Shown here piece after piece: positions 35,617 through 43,447 of a DNA stretch of 47,874 bases. The translations under genes were made by a program, and so were the position numbers. The notes beneath the pieces were generated by a model. That model was not told the DNA's origin. It did not search any database and saw only the letters and a program-made list of their open reading frames with translations. The stretch spans positions 1 through 47,874 of the forward strand of contig JAJDZN010000140.1 of the NCBI GenBank assembly GCA_022824585.1. Direction: 5' to 3'. Every line of letters starts with the position of its first letter. The stretch's first letter is position 1. Source of the DNA: Bryobacterales bacterium. Its GTDB lineage: Bacteria; Acidobacteriota; Terriglobia; Bryobacterales; UBA6623.

Positions 35617-36059
35617 TGCGGAACGATCTGCCCTCAGACGATCATATCGTCCGCTACGTGAAGCCAAGCATGATCCAAGAGGATGGGACAGTTGACGGTT
35701 CTGACTTCCGGCTACGCTCCACCAAGCCGGGCGAAGTAGGCCTGTCTGTCAATTGGCTCGAGGCTCTTGGGCCGGGCAAGGCCCATCAGCTGGCCGAAGT
35801 GCGCCGCTTGTGTCGACTACGCCTACGACCAAGCGGGCGATTCGCCGAAATGAATGTCGGCACGGTCGTATGCAACGTGGCCGTTGAGTTGGACACTCTG
35901 CGCATTGTCCAAGATCCACTGGAGGCAACGGTGGAATACGATGAGGACCCTTCACACGCGGAGATCATCGGGCTGCCACAGGGAGACTCCGATCAATCTG
36001 CACTGATCGGCGACCTAATCGCGGAGTGCGTGATCGGGATTCATCCGGCAGTTTCCTGA
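35613..36059 (+). CDS. Conserved protein of unknown function, third gene of the Gly-rich operon
   Basis: A 148-residue protein with a recognisable but uncharacterised pattern: DDHIVRYVKPSMIQEDG, LSVNWLEALGPGKAHQLAEV, SGRFAEMNVGTV, and a C-terminal DPSHAEIIGLPQGD and AECVIGIHPAV. I recall this layout from conserved hypothetical proteins, but know no function. It overlaps the preceding gene by four bases (ATGA), so the pair is co-translated. No export signal. The mix of Gly-rich, second and third genes, beside a toxin-antitoxin and a defence island, makes a conflict or small contractile/sensor module worth testing, but that is inference. Confidence 0.7.
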   Translation: MMRNDLPSDDHIVRYVKPSMIQEDGTVDGSDFRLRSTKPGEVGLSVNWLEALGPGKAHQLAEVRRLCRLRLRPSGRFAEMNVGTVVCNVAVELDTLRIVQDPLEATVEYDEDPSHAEIIGLPQGDSDQSALIGDLIAECVIGIHPAVS

Positions 36060-36375
36060 TATCACAATCGAAACCGTCATATTCCCCGCGCGCTCGTCGG
36101 CTAGGGCCGCAAACAGGCAGACTTAGCAAGCGCTGCCATCCAATTCTCGGGCGATCAGGCCGTGTTGTATCGGCTCGAGAGAGATAAGGGCGCCCACCGC
36201 GACCGGAATCCGGGGGCATGCGTGCTGACCCACAGAAACTCGTAGCAGACCTTCCAAGTGAGGAAAGCAGGTGCAGGTTCGCTCCGGGGCGTCATCCGGG
36301 GGTTATCCACAATGAACTGACGTCCCAGCGCTCGCCTGCGGCGAGCAGGGACACGCTGCTCTCGACGCCCGGCAA
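36060..36375. other. 316-bp gap with a hairpin and a DnaA-box-like site
   Basis: Contains a 7-bp stem, GCTCGCC-TGC-GGCGAGC, at 36330-36346 with no T-tract, and a single TTATCCACA at 36303-36311. Neither alone indicates a terminator or an origin. No gene recognised. Confidence 0.45.
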
Positions 36376-36615
36376 CTAATCGTTCGGCATCGCGGGATAC
36401 AGCGCGTCTCGGTCGTCAATATCGACCAAACACCCGCCGCTGTCCCACGTCGGCAGCGGCGGCAAGGTGGCCGAGGGCTACCCGGTGTCCCCCGGTACAG
36501 CGAGCCCGCGGCGAAGTTCCGCTTCCACCAGAGCTGACATCGTTGTTCCCCGCCGCGCAGCTTTCTCCCGCAGTCCCTGCATGACCGAGTCATCGATGTT
36601 GACGGTCGTCTTCAC
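36376..36615 (-). pseudogene. Ribbon-helix-helix antitoxin (VapB-like) interrupted by an in-frame amber codon
   Basis: Starting at GTG 36615, 45 codons encode VKTTVNIDDSVMQGLREKAA then RRGTTMSALVEAELRRGL: the beta strand, helix A and helix B of a ribbon-helix-helix antitoxin (the MRTTVNIDD-type start is typical). A TAG at 36478-36480 stops it. The same frame then continues for 33 codons, with LPPLPTWDSGGCLVDIDDRD and a final YPAMPND, which is the usual toxin-binding tail of such antitoxins, before TAG at 36376. The full protein would be 79 residues. So either the antitoxin is disabled, or a truncated 45-residue DNA-binding protein survives. No PIN-domain partner is visible next to it. Confidence 0.7.
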
Positions 36616-36714
36616 CTAGGAAACCGTACCATGTCACCGACGACAGCCACCGACCCTCGTCACGGCACTATCGAGCACGCCCACAATCGGGTCTTGCCTC
36701 GCTATACCGTCGCG
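36586..36714 (+). repeat. Direct repeat copy A bounding the defence island (left)
   Basis: By hand alignment this matches 44496-44623 at about 89 of 128 positions with one gap, same orientation. It covers the first codons of the antitoxin on the minus strand and the first codons of a divergent plus-strand ORF. Being about 70% identical it is an old duplication or two insertions of one locus type. Confidence 0.7.
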
Positions 36715-36729
36715 TTTGACCGGAATTAG
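36631..36729 (+). pseudogene. Remnant of a small ORF divergent from the broken antitoxin (copy A)
   Basis: ATG 36631 opens MSPTTATDPRHGTIEHAHNR then VLP and stops at TAG 36727-36729 after 32 codons. The matching frame in copy B reads further (TADTSWEIAEHVRNRVLP, then HETVTLVGYELDNEGAT). Shared NRVLP and the TTAxD start show common ancestry. Copy A is truncated relative to copy B. No known family recognised. Confidence 0.5.
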
Positions 36730-37215
36730 GTCGATGCAAGCGCGTAGCGGCAGTGGCAGGGCTTCGCACGACCCCTGTTGAGCCCGGCGAGGAGCCGTCG
36801 GAACGCACTCGTTCGCCCGCAACAGGACCTAGGCTTTCGCAACCGTAGAGCCTGTGCCTCCCCAGACACTGGCGACCACTGGACTGGCCGATGCGATCGA
36901 ACGGGGGACGCCACCCGCAACGGCTGGGCTGTTTCAGCTGATCGCGGTTGGCGGCGATGGCCCGCGCCCGGGGGATCTACCGCGATCGTCCGCGAGCGAT
37001 TGAGACGGCGGACGACGAATGCCCCAGTTGACGGGTGACGCATCGTTCGCGTCGGCTCTGCTCCGGTTACAGCTGGCCTCGAAGTCGCCGGACTGGCGGG
37101 ACTGCACACCCGTCACGCGAGTTGCCATCCCGCGACCGCCATGTACTCCTCCTCGACTACCGGGCTGCCGAATGATATCTTGCTTAAAAGTAACGGAAAG
37201 AAGGAGGATGTCCAA
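36730..37215. other. 486-bp gap, no recognised gene
   Basis: Overlapping open frames on both strands show no domain. The right end has AAGGAGG (37201-37207), the SD for the next gene, and TTGCTT at 37179-37184 as a possible -35. Confidence 0.4.
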
Positions 37216-37770
37216 ATGAACTTCATGCTCCGTGGCGCAGCGCTCTCGATTACATCAAGCGACATTCTCAGAGCTACGCGGGACGCGTCGCCAGCCCCAA
37301 TCGATGGGCGGAACAAGTACTTCCTCGAAGTCCATGGGCGGCGTTTCCCGATCAAGCAAGTTGTTCGGCTAGTCACCGGCTTGCCGTCAATAGGCTTCAC
37401 AGCACAAGACGCGCATCGGATTCTCACGCGACTAGGCTTCGAAATCTTCGAGGGCCGAGTACGCTCGCCAGGCAACGCCGGAACACCGAGACACGCGAGT
37501 AGCGATCCCGCGTCATTCGTCGAACCGGGAGCCACGCACCAAGACGACGGCGAAGTTCGCAGACTGCTGGTGGTGTTCCAGACGGATGAGGACGGCTGGG
37601 AGGTGGCGAGTTGCCCAGCGCTGCCTGGGTGCCACAGTCAGGGACGGACGAGGGAAGAGGCGCTCGACAACGTGCGGGAAGCGATCAGAGGCTATCTGGC
37701 GAGTCTGCGAGAGCATGACGCCGCTCCACCCCCGTCGTCTGAGTATCAGATCGTCGAGGTTCGATCGTAA
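37216..37770 (+). CDS. HicB antitoxin fused to an N-terminal restriction-system-like domain
   Basis: A 184-residue two-domain protein starting at ATG 37216, with AAGGAGG eight bases before it; the frame is open 25 codons earlier but without an SD. Residues 113-167 are a HicB domain: RRLLVVFQTDEDGWEVASCP, then ALPGCHSQGRTREEALDNV. Residues about 13-76 (ITSSDILRATRD, KYFLEVHGRRFPIKQVVRLV, AHRILTRLGFEI) resemble the N-terminal head domain of ScoMcrA-type restriction proteins, in which a GKRYPPK-like strand leads to an LGF ending. I know no standard HicB with such a head. A Gly/Pro-rich linker (80-112) joins the parts. Standard HicB carries a C-terminal DNA-binding part; here the head may replace it. 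HicA follows six bases downstream. Confidence 0.75.
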   Translation: MNFMLRGAALSITSSDILRATRDASPAPIDGRNKYFLEVHGRRFPIKQVVRLVTGLPSIGFTAQDAHRILTRLGFEIFEGRVRSPGNAGTPRHASSDPASFVEPGATHQDDGEVRRLLVVFQTDEDGWEVASCPALPGCHSQGRTREEALDNVREAIRGYLASLREHDAAPPPSSEYQIVEVRS

Positions 37771-37776
37771 ACCGCG

Positions 37777-38001
37777 GTGTGGCTACCTGTTCTCTCGGGA
37801 GACGACTTCGCTACGATAGTCGCGCGGATCGGATTTTCCCTCGACCGAACGGAAGGTAGCCATATGATCCTGATTGGGCCAACTGGCCGGCGACTCTCGG
37901 TACCGAGACACCGCGAGCTGGGTCGGGGTCTTCTGAGAGCACTCATCCGCGACGCTGGCTTGACGCGAGACGAATTCCTCAGGCTGGTGGGCCGGAGGTA
38001 A
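37777..38001 (+). CDS. hicA: HicA mRNA interferase toxin
   Basis: A 74-residue toxin with the full HicA pattern: LPVLSGDDFATIVARIGF, the catalytic His in EGSHMIL, LSVPRHRELGRGLLRALIRD and AGLTRDEFLRLV. HicA is a double-stranded-RNA-binding-like ribonuclease cutting mRNA, neutralised by HicB. It starts at GTG 37777, six bases after the HicB-fusion stop, so both are co-transcribed. The antitoxin-first order differs from the more common hicA-hicB order. It seems intact and active. Confidence 0.88.
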   Translation: MWLPVLSGDDFATIVARIGFSLDRTEGSHMILIGPTGRRLSVPRHRELGRGLLRALIRDAGLTRDEFLRLVGRR

Positions 38002-38304
38002 CGTTCATGAGTTACAGTGAGCCGTTCCTCGGTCTGTAGCACATTGGCGATGGGCCCCGACCGCCGAGACCGACGATTCCCATCTTGAGTTCTCCAGTCG
38101 TGCTGACTCTTGACACGCGCACCGCTCCGTCCCTAGAATCCCTGCATGCAATCCCGTCCTGGCCTGACCGGAGGAGCGACCACCTCGCGGAAGCAACCCG
38201 TCTCTCTAGTTCCTCGATGGTCCTCTCCCGCCCGTCAAGTATCTCACCTAGCCAAATAGAGTCTGTCACCTCTCGCTCGCTATCGACCTAACGGAGTACA
38301 AGTC
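38002..38304. other. 303-bp gap before the methyltransferase
   Basis: A short frame on the minus strand (38012-38269; IWLGEILDGRERTIEELERR) has no supported identity and could be a recombinase scrap or chance. GGAG at 38293-38296 is the SD for the next gene. No promoter assigned. Confidence 0.4.
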
Positions 38305-39657
38305 TTGAGATTCGTTGACCTTTTCGCCGGACTCGGTGGATTTCATGAGGCCCTTACCAGCCTCGGCCACGAGTGTGTATTCGCCTGTGAGTCCGATGCA
38401 GAGCTTCGCAGACTCTATCGGTTAAACTATCCCGAAGTCCGTTCCATTCAAGGCGATATTCGTGACTCTAAGGACATCGTTCCGGAGCATGAGATCCTGT
38501 GTGCTGGCTTTCCTTGTCAGCCGTTTTCCAAATCTGGAACCCAAATCGGGTTGAAGGACAAGACGCACGGTACGCTGTTCCACGAAATCGTGGACATCTT
38601 GGCTACGCATCACCCCCCTTTTGTGATCTTAGAGAACGTTGGAAACTTCGAATTGCACGATGGTGGTCGCACGTGGCGCATCGTACGAGACAGTCTGTTG
38701 GAACTGGGTTACCAAGTAAGGGCAACGGAACACGTGAGGAGCAATGGACATGGCCTAGTTTCCCCTCATCATCTAGGCTACCCACATACTCGGGAGAGGT
38801 TCTTCGTCGTTGCCTCTTCTTACGACTTGCCGGAGGATCCATTCCCACCTCGCCATCGTCAACGTAAGACGACCCTTGCAGGGCTGGTTCAAACAAACGG
38901 AGAACTGAGTGCGCAAGACAAGCTTGAAGTGCGATTGTCAGAAGATCAAGTTGCGTGCATAGACCACTGGAATCGATTGATTCAGAACATTCCAGATGAG
39001 CAACCTCTACCCTCGTTTCCGATCTGGGGAGATGAAATATATGCTCGATACCCATTCAAAGATAGAACCCCTTTTGCCTGTAGCACTGACGAACTACTTG
39101 CAATGCTCCGGTTGAATGGGAAGTATCGCACGCACACAAAGCAGGAACTCCTGTCTCTTCTCCCAAGCTACGCACGCTCAGAGGTCGTGAGATTTCCTAG
39201 ATGGAAACAGGCGTACGTCCGCCAGAATCGGCAGTGGTTTCGCAAGGTACAGCCCTATTTCCCGGAAGGCTGGGTCCGAACACTTCGTGGCTTTGTCCCG
39301 TCCTTCAGAAAACTGGAATGGAACTGTCAAGGTGAGACACGTGACCTTTGGCAGTGCGTCTTGCAGTTCCGGCCATCCGGCCTCAGAGCGAAACGCTATG
39401 TCGCTTGTCCCGCACTCGTTGCGATGACTACCACGCAAATTCCTGTTCTCGGCCCGGAGCGGCGATTTCTAACGCGTATAGAAGGCCGGCGCCTTCAGGG
39501 CTTTCCCGACCGGCACCTTCTTCCGAAATCGCGAGCTCGCGCGTTTCGTGCGCTTGGCAATGCTGTACACGTTGGTGTTGCACGGGCAGTAGCCGATGGG
39601 CTACTCGGCAACCGTGGCGCATCTGATGGGCGCCTTCAGGACGAACTCACACCATGA
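38305..39657 (+). CDS. DNA cytosine-C5 methyltransferase of the MORC-Z1 system
   Basis: A 450-residue C5 methyltransferase. Motif I is FVDLFAGLGGFHEAL (3-17), motif IV is GFPCQPFSKSG with catalytic Cys71, motif VI is ENV (110-112), then TRERFFVVASSYDLP (VIII region). A target-recognition region lies about 250-390, and motif X is ALGNAVHVGVARAVADGLL. It modifies host DNA so that the downstream nuclease spares it. The start is TTG 38305, with GGAG eight bases before it, and the family starts exactly with MRFVDLFAG, so a rare start codon is well supported. It overlaps the GHKL gene by four bases. Base composition is poorer in GC than the window's left part, consistent with transfer. Confidence 0.95.
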   Translation: MRFVDLFAGLGGFHEALTSLGHECVFACESDAELRRLYRLNYPEVRSIQGDIRDSKDIVPEHEILCAGFPCQPFSKSGTQIGLKDKTHGTLFHEIVDILATHHPPFVILENVGNFELHDGGRTWRIVRDSLLELGYQVRATEHVRSNGHGLVSPHHLGYPHTRERFFVVASSYDLPEDPFPPRHRQRKTTLAGLVQTNGELSAQDKLEVRLSEDQVACIDHWNRLIQNIPDEQPLPSFPIWGDEIYARYPFKDRTPFACSTDELLAMLRLNGKYRTHTKQELLSLLPSYARSEVVRFPRWKQAYVRQNRQWFRKVQPYFPEGWVRTLRGFVPSFRKLEWNCQGETRDLWQCVLQFRPSGLRAKRYVACPALVAMTTTQIPVLGPERRFLTRIEGRRLQGFPDRHLLPKSRARAFRALGNAVHVGVARAVADGLLGNRGASDGRLQDELTP

Positions 39658-41222
39658 ACACAGCTGCAACGCGATCAATCGACACCATTAGCATCCGCCC
39701 GGGTGTGAACGTGTTATCCATCTTGCGCCATCTGAACTACCGCCCTTGGTTTGCCCTCGCGGAGTTCGTGGATAACTCAATCCAGAGCTTCCTCATGAAC
39801 CGCGCCGAACTGCTTAGACTTCACGGCGGGCAGTTCGTTTTGCGCGTAGACATCGACGTCGAGCAATACGACGGTGGCCGAATAAGTGTGCGGGACAACG
39901 CAGGTGGCATCAAGACGGAGGACTATAGCAGAGCCTTCCGGCCCGCTGAACTACCGCCGGACAGAACGGGACTAGCGGAGTTTGGCATGGGAATGAAGAG
40001 TGCAGCCTGCTGGTTTTCACCAACATGGCAGGTGCGAACATCAGCGCTCGGTGAGACGGTCATGCGACAGGTCAACTTCGAGATCGAGAGAATCGTAGCT
40101 GACAGAATCGAGGAGCTTCAGGTTACCGAGACCCCGGCAGAAGCCGATGCGCATTTCACGGAAATCACCCTGCTGAACCTTCACAAGACGCTTGCAGGTA
40201 GGACCATCTCAAAGATTAAGGAACACCTCAGCGACATCTACCGCGTTTACACGAGAGAGGGCTTGGTCGTCATTCGCTTTAATGGCGAGGAACTGATCTA
40301 TACGGACCCCGATATCTTGGTCGCTCCGGAGTACGACGAGAACCACGAACCAGTGGGAGACCCCGTCGAATGGCGGCTCGATCTTGACGACTTCGACTTC
40401 GGTCAGGGGCTTCGCGTCCGTGGCTTCGCGGCACTGAGGCGGACGGCGAGTACGAAATACGCAGGCTTTTCGCTGTTCCGGCGCAACCGACTGATAGAAG
40501 GCAGCGGCGACGACAAGTACCGACCGCAGGCTGTTTTTGGAACACCCAACGATTTTGTGTACCAACGGCTGTTCGGAGAACTGCACCTTGAAGGTTTTGA
40601 CGTATCCCATACCAAGGATGGCTTCAGGTGGGACGAGAACGAGGAGCCATTTCTTGAATTGCTGAAGGAACGCCTCAACGACACTGCCAAACCCTTGATC
40701 CGACAGGCGCGGAACTACCGGGCGCGACCGGCCAAACAAGCTCTCAAGAAAGCCGCAGAGGCTTCATCAACCAGAACGGCGCAGTCTCTCGAACGCCATG
40801 GGGTCGCCGCAGTGGAGAGTGCCGCGGCGGACCCTGTCCACGTTGCGACGGCACGCTCGCTATCGCCGGCAGGCCTCGCGTCGCGGCGGATTGTCGATCT
40901 GGAATTCGAGAACCGTCGCTGGCGTATCGTACTGGAATTGAGTGACGACCCGGCGATTGGTGAGTGGTTCGAGGTCAGCGAGGCTGTGCTTTCCGGTGAA
41001 GAGGGCGGTGGGAGAGAGCTCTTGGGATTGCGGCTTTCTTTACGGCATCCGTTCATGGAGCGATTTGTTGGGGCTGACGGGGAGAAGTTGGAGCCGTTGG
41101 TTCGGGTAGCGACTGCGTTGGGACTGGCGGAGAAGGTGTCGCGGGATGGAGGTATTGCGATGGCAGGCACCATTCGGCGGAAGCTAAACAGAATTCTCAC
41201 GCTTGCTTTGTCCCGCAGGTGA
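39654..41222 (+). CDS. MORC/MutL-like GHKL ATPase of the restriction system
   Basis: A 522-residue GHKL ATPase. The N box is EFVDNSIQS (37-45, Glu37 and Asn41), motif G1 is DNAGGI (81-86), motif G2 is GLAEFGMGMKSA (106-117). The middle reads as the S5-like domain (LFRRNRLIEGSGDDKYRPQ). The C-terminal part (RIVDLEFENRRWRIVLELS) is a beta-rich module. MutL/MORC-like ATPases of this sort were described by Iyer, Abhiman and Aravind (2008) in prokaryotic restriction-modification loci with Z1 and REase-like genes. Here ATP hydrolysis probably drives a clamp on DNA that recruits the nuclease. It is translated from ATG 39654, overlapping the methyltransferase stop. Confidence 0.9.
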   Translation: MNTAATRSIDTISIRPGVNVLSILRHLNYRPWFALAEFVDNSIQSFLMNRAELLRLHGGQFVLRVDIDVEQYDGGRISVRDNAGGIKTEDYSRAFRPAELPPDRTGLAEFGMGMKSAACWFSPTWQVRTSALGETVMRQVNFEIERIVADRIEELQVTETPAEADAHFTEITLLNLHKTLAGRTISKIKEHLSDIYRVYTREGLVVIRFNGEELIYTDPDILVAPEYDENHEPVGDPVEWRLDLDDFDFGQGLRVRGFAALRRTASTKYAGFSLFRRNRLIEGSGDDKYRPQAVFGTPNDFVYQRLFGELHLEGFDVSHTKDGFRWDENEEPFLELLKERLNDTAKPLIRQARNYRARPAKQALKKAAEASSTRTAQSLERHGVAAVESAAADPVHVATARSLSPAGLASRRIVDLEFENRRWRIVLELSDDPAIGEWFEVSEAVLSGEEGGGRELLGLRLSLRHPFMERFVGADGEKLEPLVRVATALGLAEKVSRDGGIAMAGTIRRKLNRILTLALSRR

Positions 41223-41239
41223 CGGGAGTTGGTCTTCAG

Positions 41240-43432
41240 ATGCATACAAATGAACACATCACCGTGCTCGGGGACGATGGCGAACTAGGAACGCCCTGGG
41301 ACCCAAGGCTGGGAGAGGAGGCTGTCGCCGCTGGTGAACGGGCTCGACTTGACGATCTTGATCGACAGGATGTCATGCACACATCCGTGAGGATTCTCTC
41401 CCAGTGCTTGAGTCCGAACGTTGGAATAGGGAGCCGAACAGGGCTGGTTGTGGGTTACGTCCAGAGTGGCAAGACTCTCTCATTCACCACGGTCGCAGCC
41501 CTCGCGAATGACAACGGGTTCGGGATTATTGTGGTAATCGCCGGAATGACGAATGAGTTGTCGCAACAGTCCCACACGAGGCTTCTGCGTGACCTCGGCG
41601 TGGAGAAGCCCTTTAGTCGCTGGGCCGAGTTCTTCGAGCCGGACGTGGACGACGTGGGTCGAATTCGGGATGTTCTTGTAGAGGCCCGAGAAGACAGCCT
41701 ACCGGTGGACGAGCGTCGGACCGTTCTGATCACGTTGAAGAAGAATCACGTGCATCTCCGCAACTTGATCGACGTGTTCGCCGAACTCGGTGAGGCGGCG
41801 CATGTGCCAGCGCTGGTCATTGACGACGAGGCGGATCAAGCGAGCTTGAACAACTTGGTGCGTAAGGGGGATCTGAGCAGTACATACCGCCGGCTGAGAG
41901 AATTGCGAAAGTTGCTACCTCTACACACATTCCTTCAGTACACCGCAACTCCGCAGGCACCGATTCTGATCAACTTGATCGATGTACTTTCTCCAGACTT
42001 CGCGATTGTCCTAGACCCTGGTCCGGACTATGTAGGGGGGCGCGACTTCTTCACCAGCCAAAGTCCCCATGTTGGTGATATTCCGCCGGACGAGATACCG
42101 ACTCGCGACAACACGGTGCTGGAGCCGCCCGATAGCCTACTTCGCGCGTTGCGGCTCTTCTTTGTCGGTGTTGCATCAGGTGAAATCCGAAGGGACGGCC
42201 AACCCCGAAATCGGTCGATGATGGTCCATCCTGCGCGAGAGACTGTCAGCCACGTCCAGTATCACGTTTGGGTACAGGCAGTTCGGAATTTGTGGATGGA
42301 GACCCTCTCCTTGCCGAGCGATGATCCGGATCGACAAGACCTCTTGAAGCTGTTTCGGGATTCTCACGCCGAGATTTCCTATACAGTCGGAGACCTAGAG
42401 TCCTTTGATGACATTACCGACCGTTTGCTGCGGGCGATTCGCAGGACGGATGTCAGGCTTATCAACTCTCTAGCAGAGGCGAACCGTGACATTCACTGGA
42501 GCCGAAACTACTCGTGGATACTAGTTGGCGGACAAGTTCTGGATCGAGGCTTTACTGTTGAAGGGCTGACGGTGACCTACATGCCACGAGGCCCCGGAGT
42601 AGGGAACGCAGACACGATACAGCAGCGAGCGAGGTTCTTGGGCTACAAGCGACAGTACTTGGGGTATTGTCGCGTTTTTCTCGAGCCAAGCGTTTCCCAC
42701 CTATATAGGGCCTATGTGCGCCATGAGGAGGACATGCGCGATCGCCTGATGGCGCACATTAGGAGCAGCCGTCCGCTGTCGGAGTTCAGGCGCGTTTTCT
42801 TGCTTGCTCGCGAGTTCCGACCGACACGGCAGTCGGTCATTGATATCGACTATACGCGGCCGACCTTCCGGTCAGGCTGGTGCGTGCCAAACCAGCCCCA
42901 AGAGGCGGATCTCGAGGCAAACCGAGCTATCGTCGACGGGTTTCTGGAACGCCATGCACAGAACTTTGTACCCGATGAGGGCCATGCTGAGCGACAGGCG
43001 CACCAAAGACATCGGGTCGCACGCGGAGTTCCGCTCAATGTGGTGTATAACGAGCTACTTACGCGTCTCGAGATTGACATACAGGATAGCGAGGCTTGGA
43101 CCTTAGCGCTTATCTTGATTGACCGCTACGCTGCGGACAATCCGGGGTGCGTCTGTACGGTGTTCCACATGCGACCCGACGTTCTGACACGGCGATTGGT
43201 TCGAGACGGACGTATCGTGGAACTGTTTCAGGGTGCCTATCCTGTAGAGACACGGGACGTCTATCGCGGGGACCGTGAGTTGAGGGATGCACCGGTGACC
43301 GTGCAGCTTCACACGGTGACGCTGCGGACTGAGGACCAGCAAATCGTCGCGAAAGACGTAAAGTTTGCAGCTATCTGGATGGCGTCGCCGGTGTGCCAAG
43401 ATCTAATCGTCCAGCCACAAAGCACCGGCTAA
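41240..43432 (+). CDS. Z1-domain (helicase-like) protein of the restriction system
   Basis: A 730-residue superfamily-II-helicase-related protein. Walker A is GYVQSGKT (72-79), the DEAD-like box is DDEAD (195-199), motif III is TATPQA (235-240), and the C-terminal lobe has VGGQVLDRGFTVEGLTVTYM and then QQRARFLGYKRQYLGY, the motif VI analogue with Gln-Arg. The Z1 domain is known from MORC-linked restriction loci and proposed to translocate or unwind DNA. ATG 41240 is chosen (GGGAG at 41224-41228); a GTG at 41219 overlapping the ATPase stop (GTGA) is possible and would add seven residues. No nuclease motif seen here, consistent with a separate nuclease downstream. Confidence 0.9.
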   Translation: MHTNEHITVLGDDGELGTPWDPRLGEEAVAAGERARLDDLDRQDVMHTSVRILSQCLSPNVGIGSRTGLVVGYVQSGKTLSFTTVAALANDNGFGIIVVIAGMTNELSQQSHTRLLRDLGVEKPFSRWAEFFEPDVDDVGRIRDVLVEAREDSLPVDERRTVLITLKKNHVHLRNLIDVFAELGEAAHVPALVIDDEADQASLNNLVRKGDLSSTYRRLRELRKLLPLHTFLQYTATPQAPILINLIDVLSPDFAIVLDPGPDYVGGRDFFTSQSPHVGDIPPDEIPTRDNTVLEPPDSLLRALRLFFVGVASGEIRRDGQPRNRSMMVHPARETVSHVQYHVWVQAVRNLWMETLSLPSDDPDRQDLLKLFRDSHAEISYTVGDLESFDDITDRLLRAIRRTDVRLINSLAEANRDIHWSRNYSWILVGGQVLDRGFTVEGLTVTYMPRGPGVGNADTIQQRARFLGYKRQYLGYCRVFLEPSVSHLYRAYVRHEEDMRDRLMAHIRSSRPLSEFRRVFLLAREFRPTRQSVIDIDYTRPTFRSGWCVPNQPQEADLEANRAIVDGFLERHAQNFVPDEGHAERQAHQRHRVARGVPLNVVYNELLTRLEIDIQDSEAWTLALILIDRYAADNPGCVCTVFHMRPDVLTRRLVRDGRIVELFQGAYPVETRDVYRGDRELRDAPVTVQLHTVTLRTEDQQIVAKDVKFAAIWMASPVCQDLIVQPQSTG

Positions 43433-43447
43433 CTGGAGCTTGGGATC

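Noticed and set aside
36303-36311. Consensus DnaA box TTATCCACA, as a possible replication origin.
   Set aside because: Only one box, with no cluster, AT-rich unwinding region, or dnaA/dnaN/rep gene nearby.
38012-38269. Minus-strand 85-codon frame with IEELERR-like helix resembling recombinase C-termini.
   Set aside because: Similarity is too short and no catalytic Ser or N-terminal domain is present.
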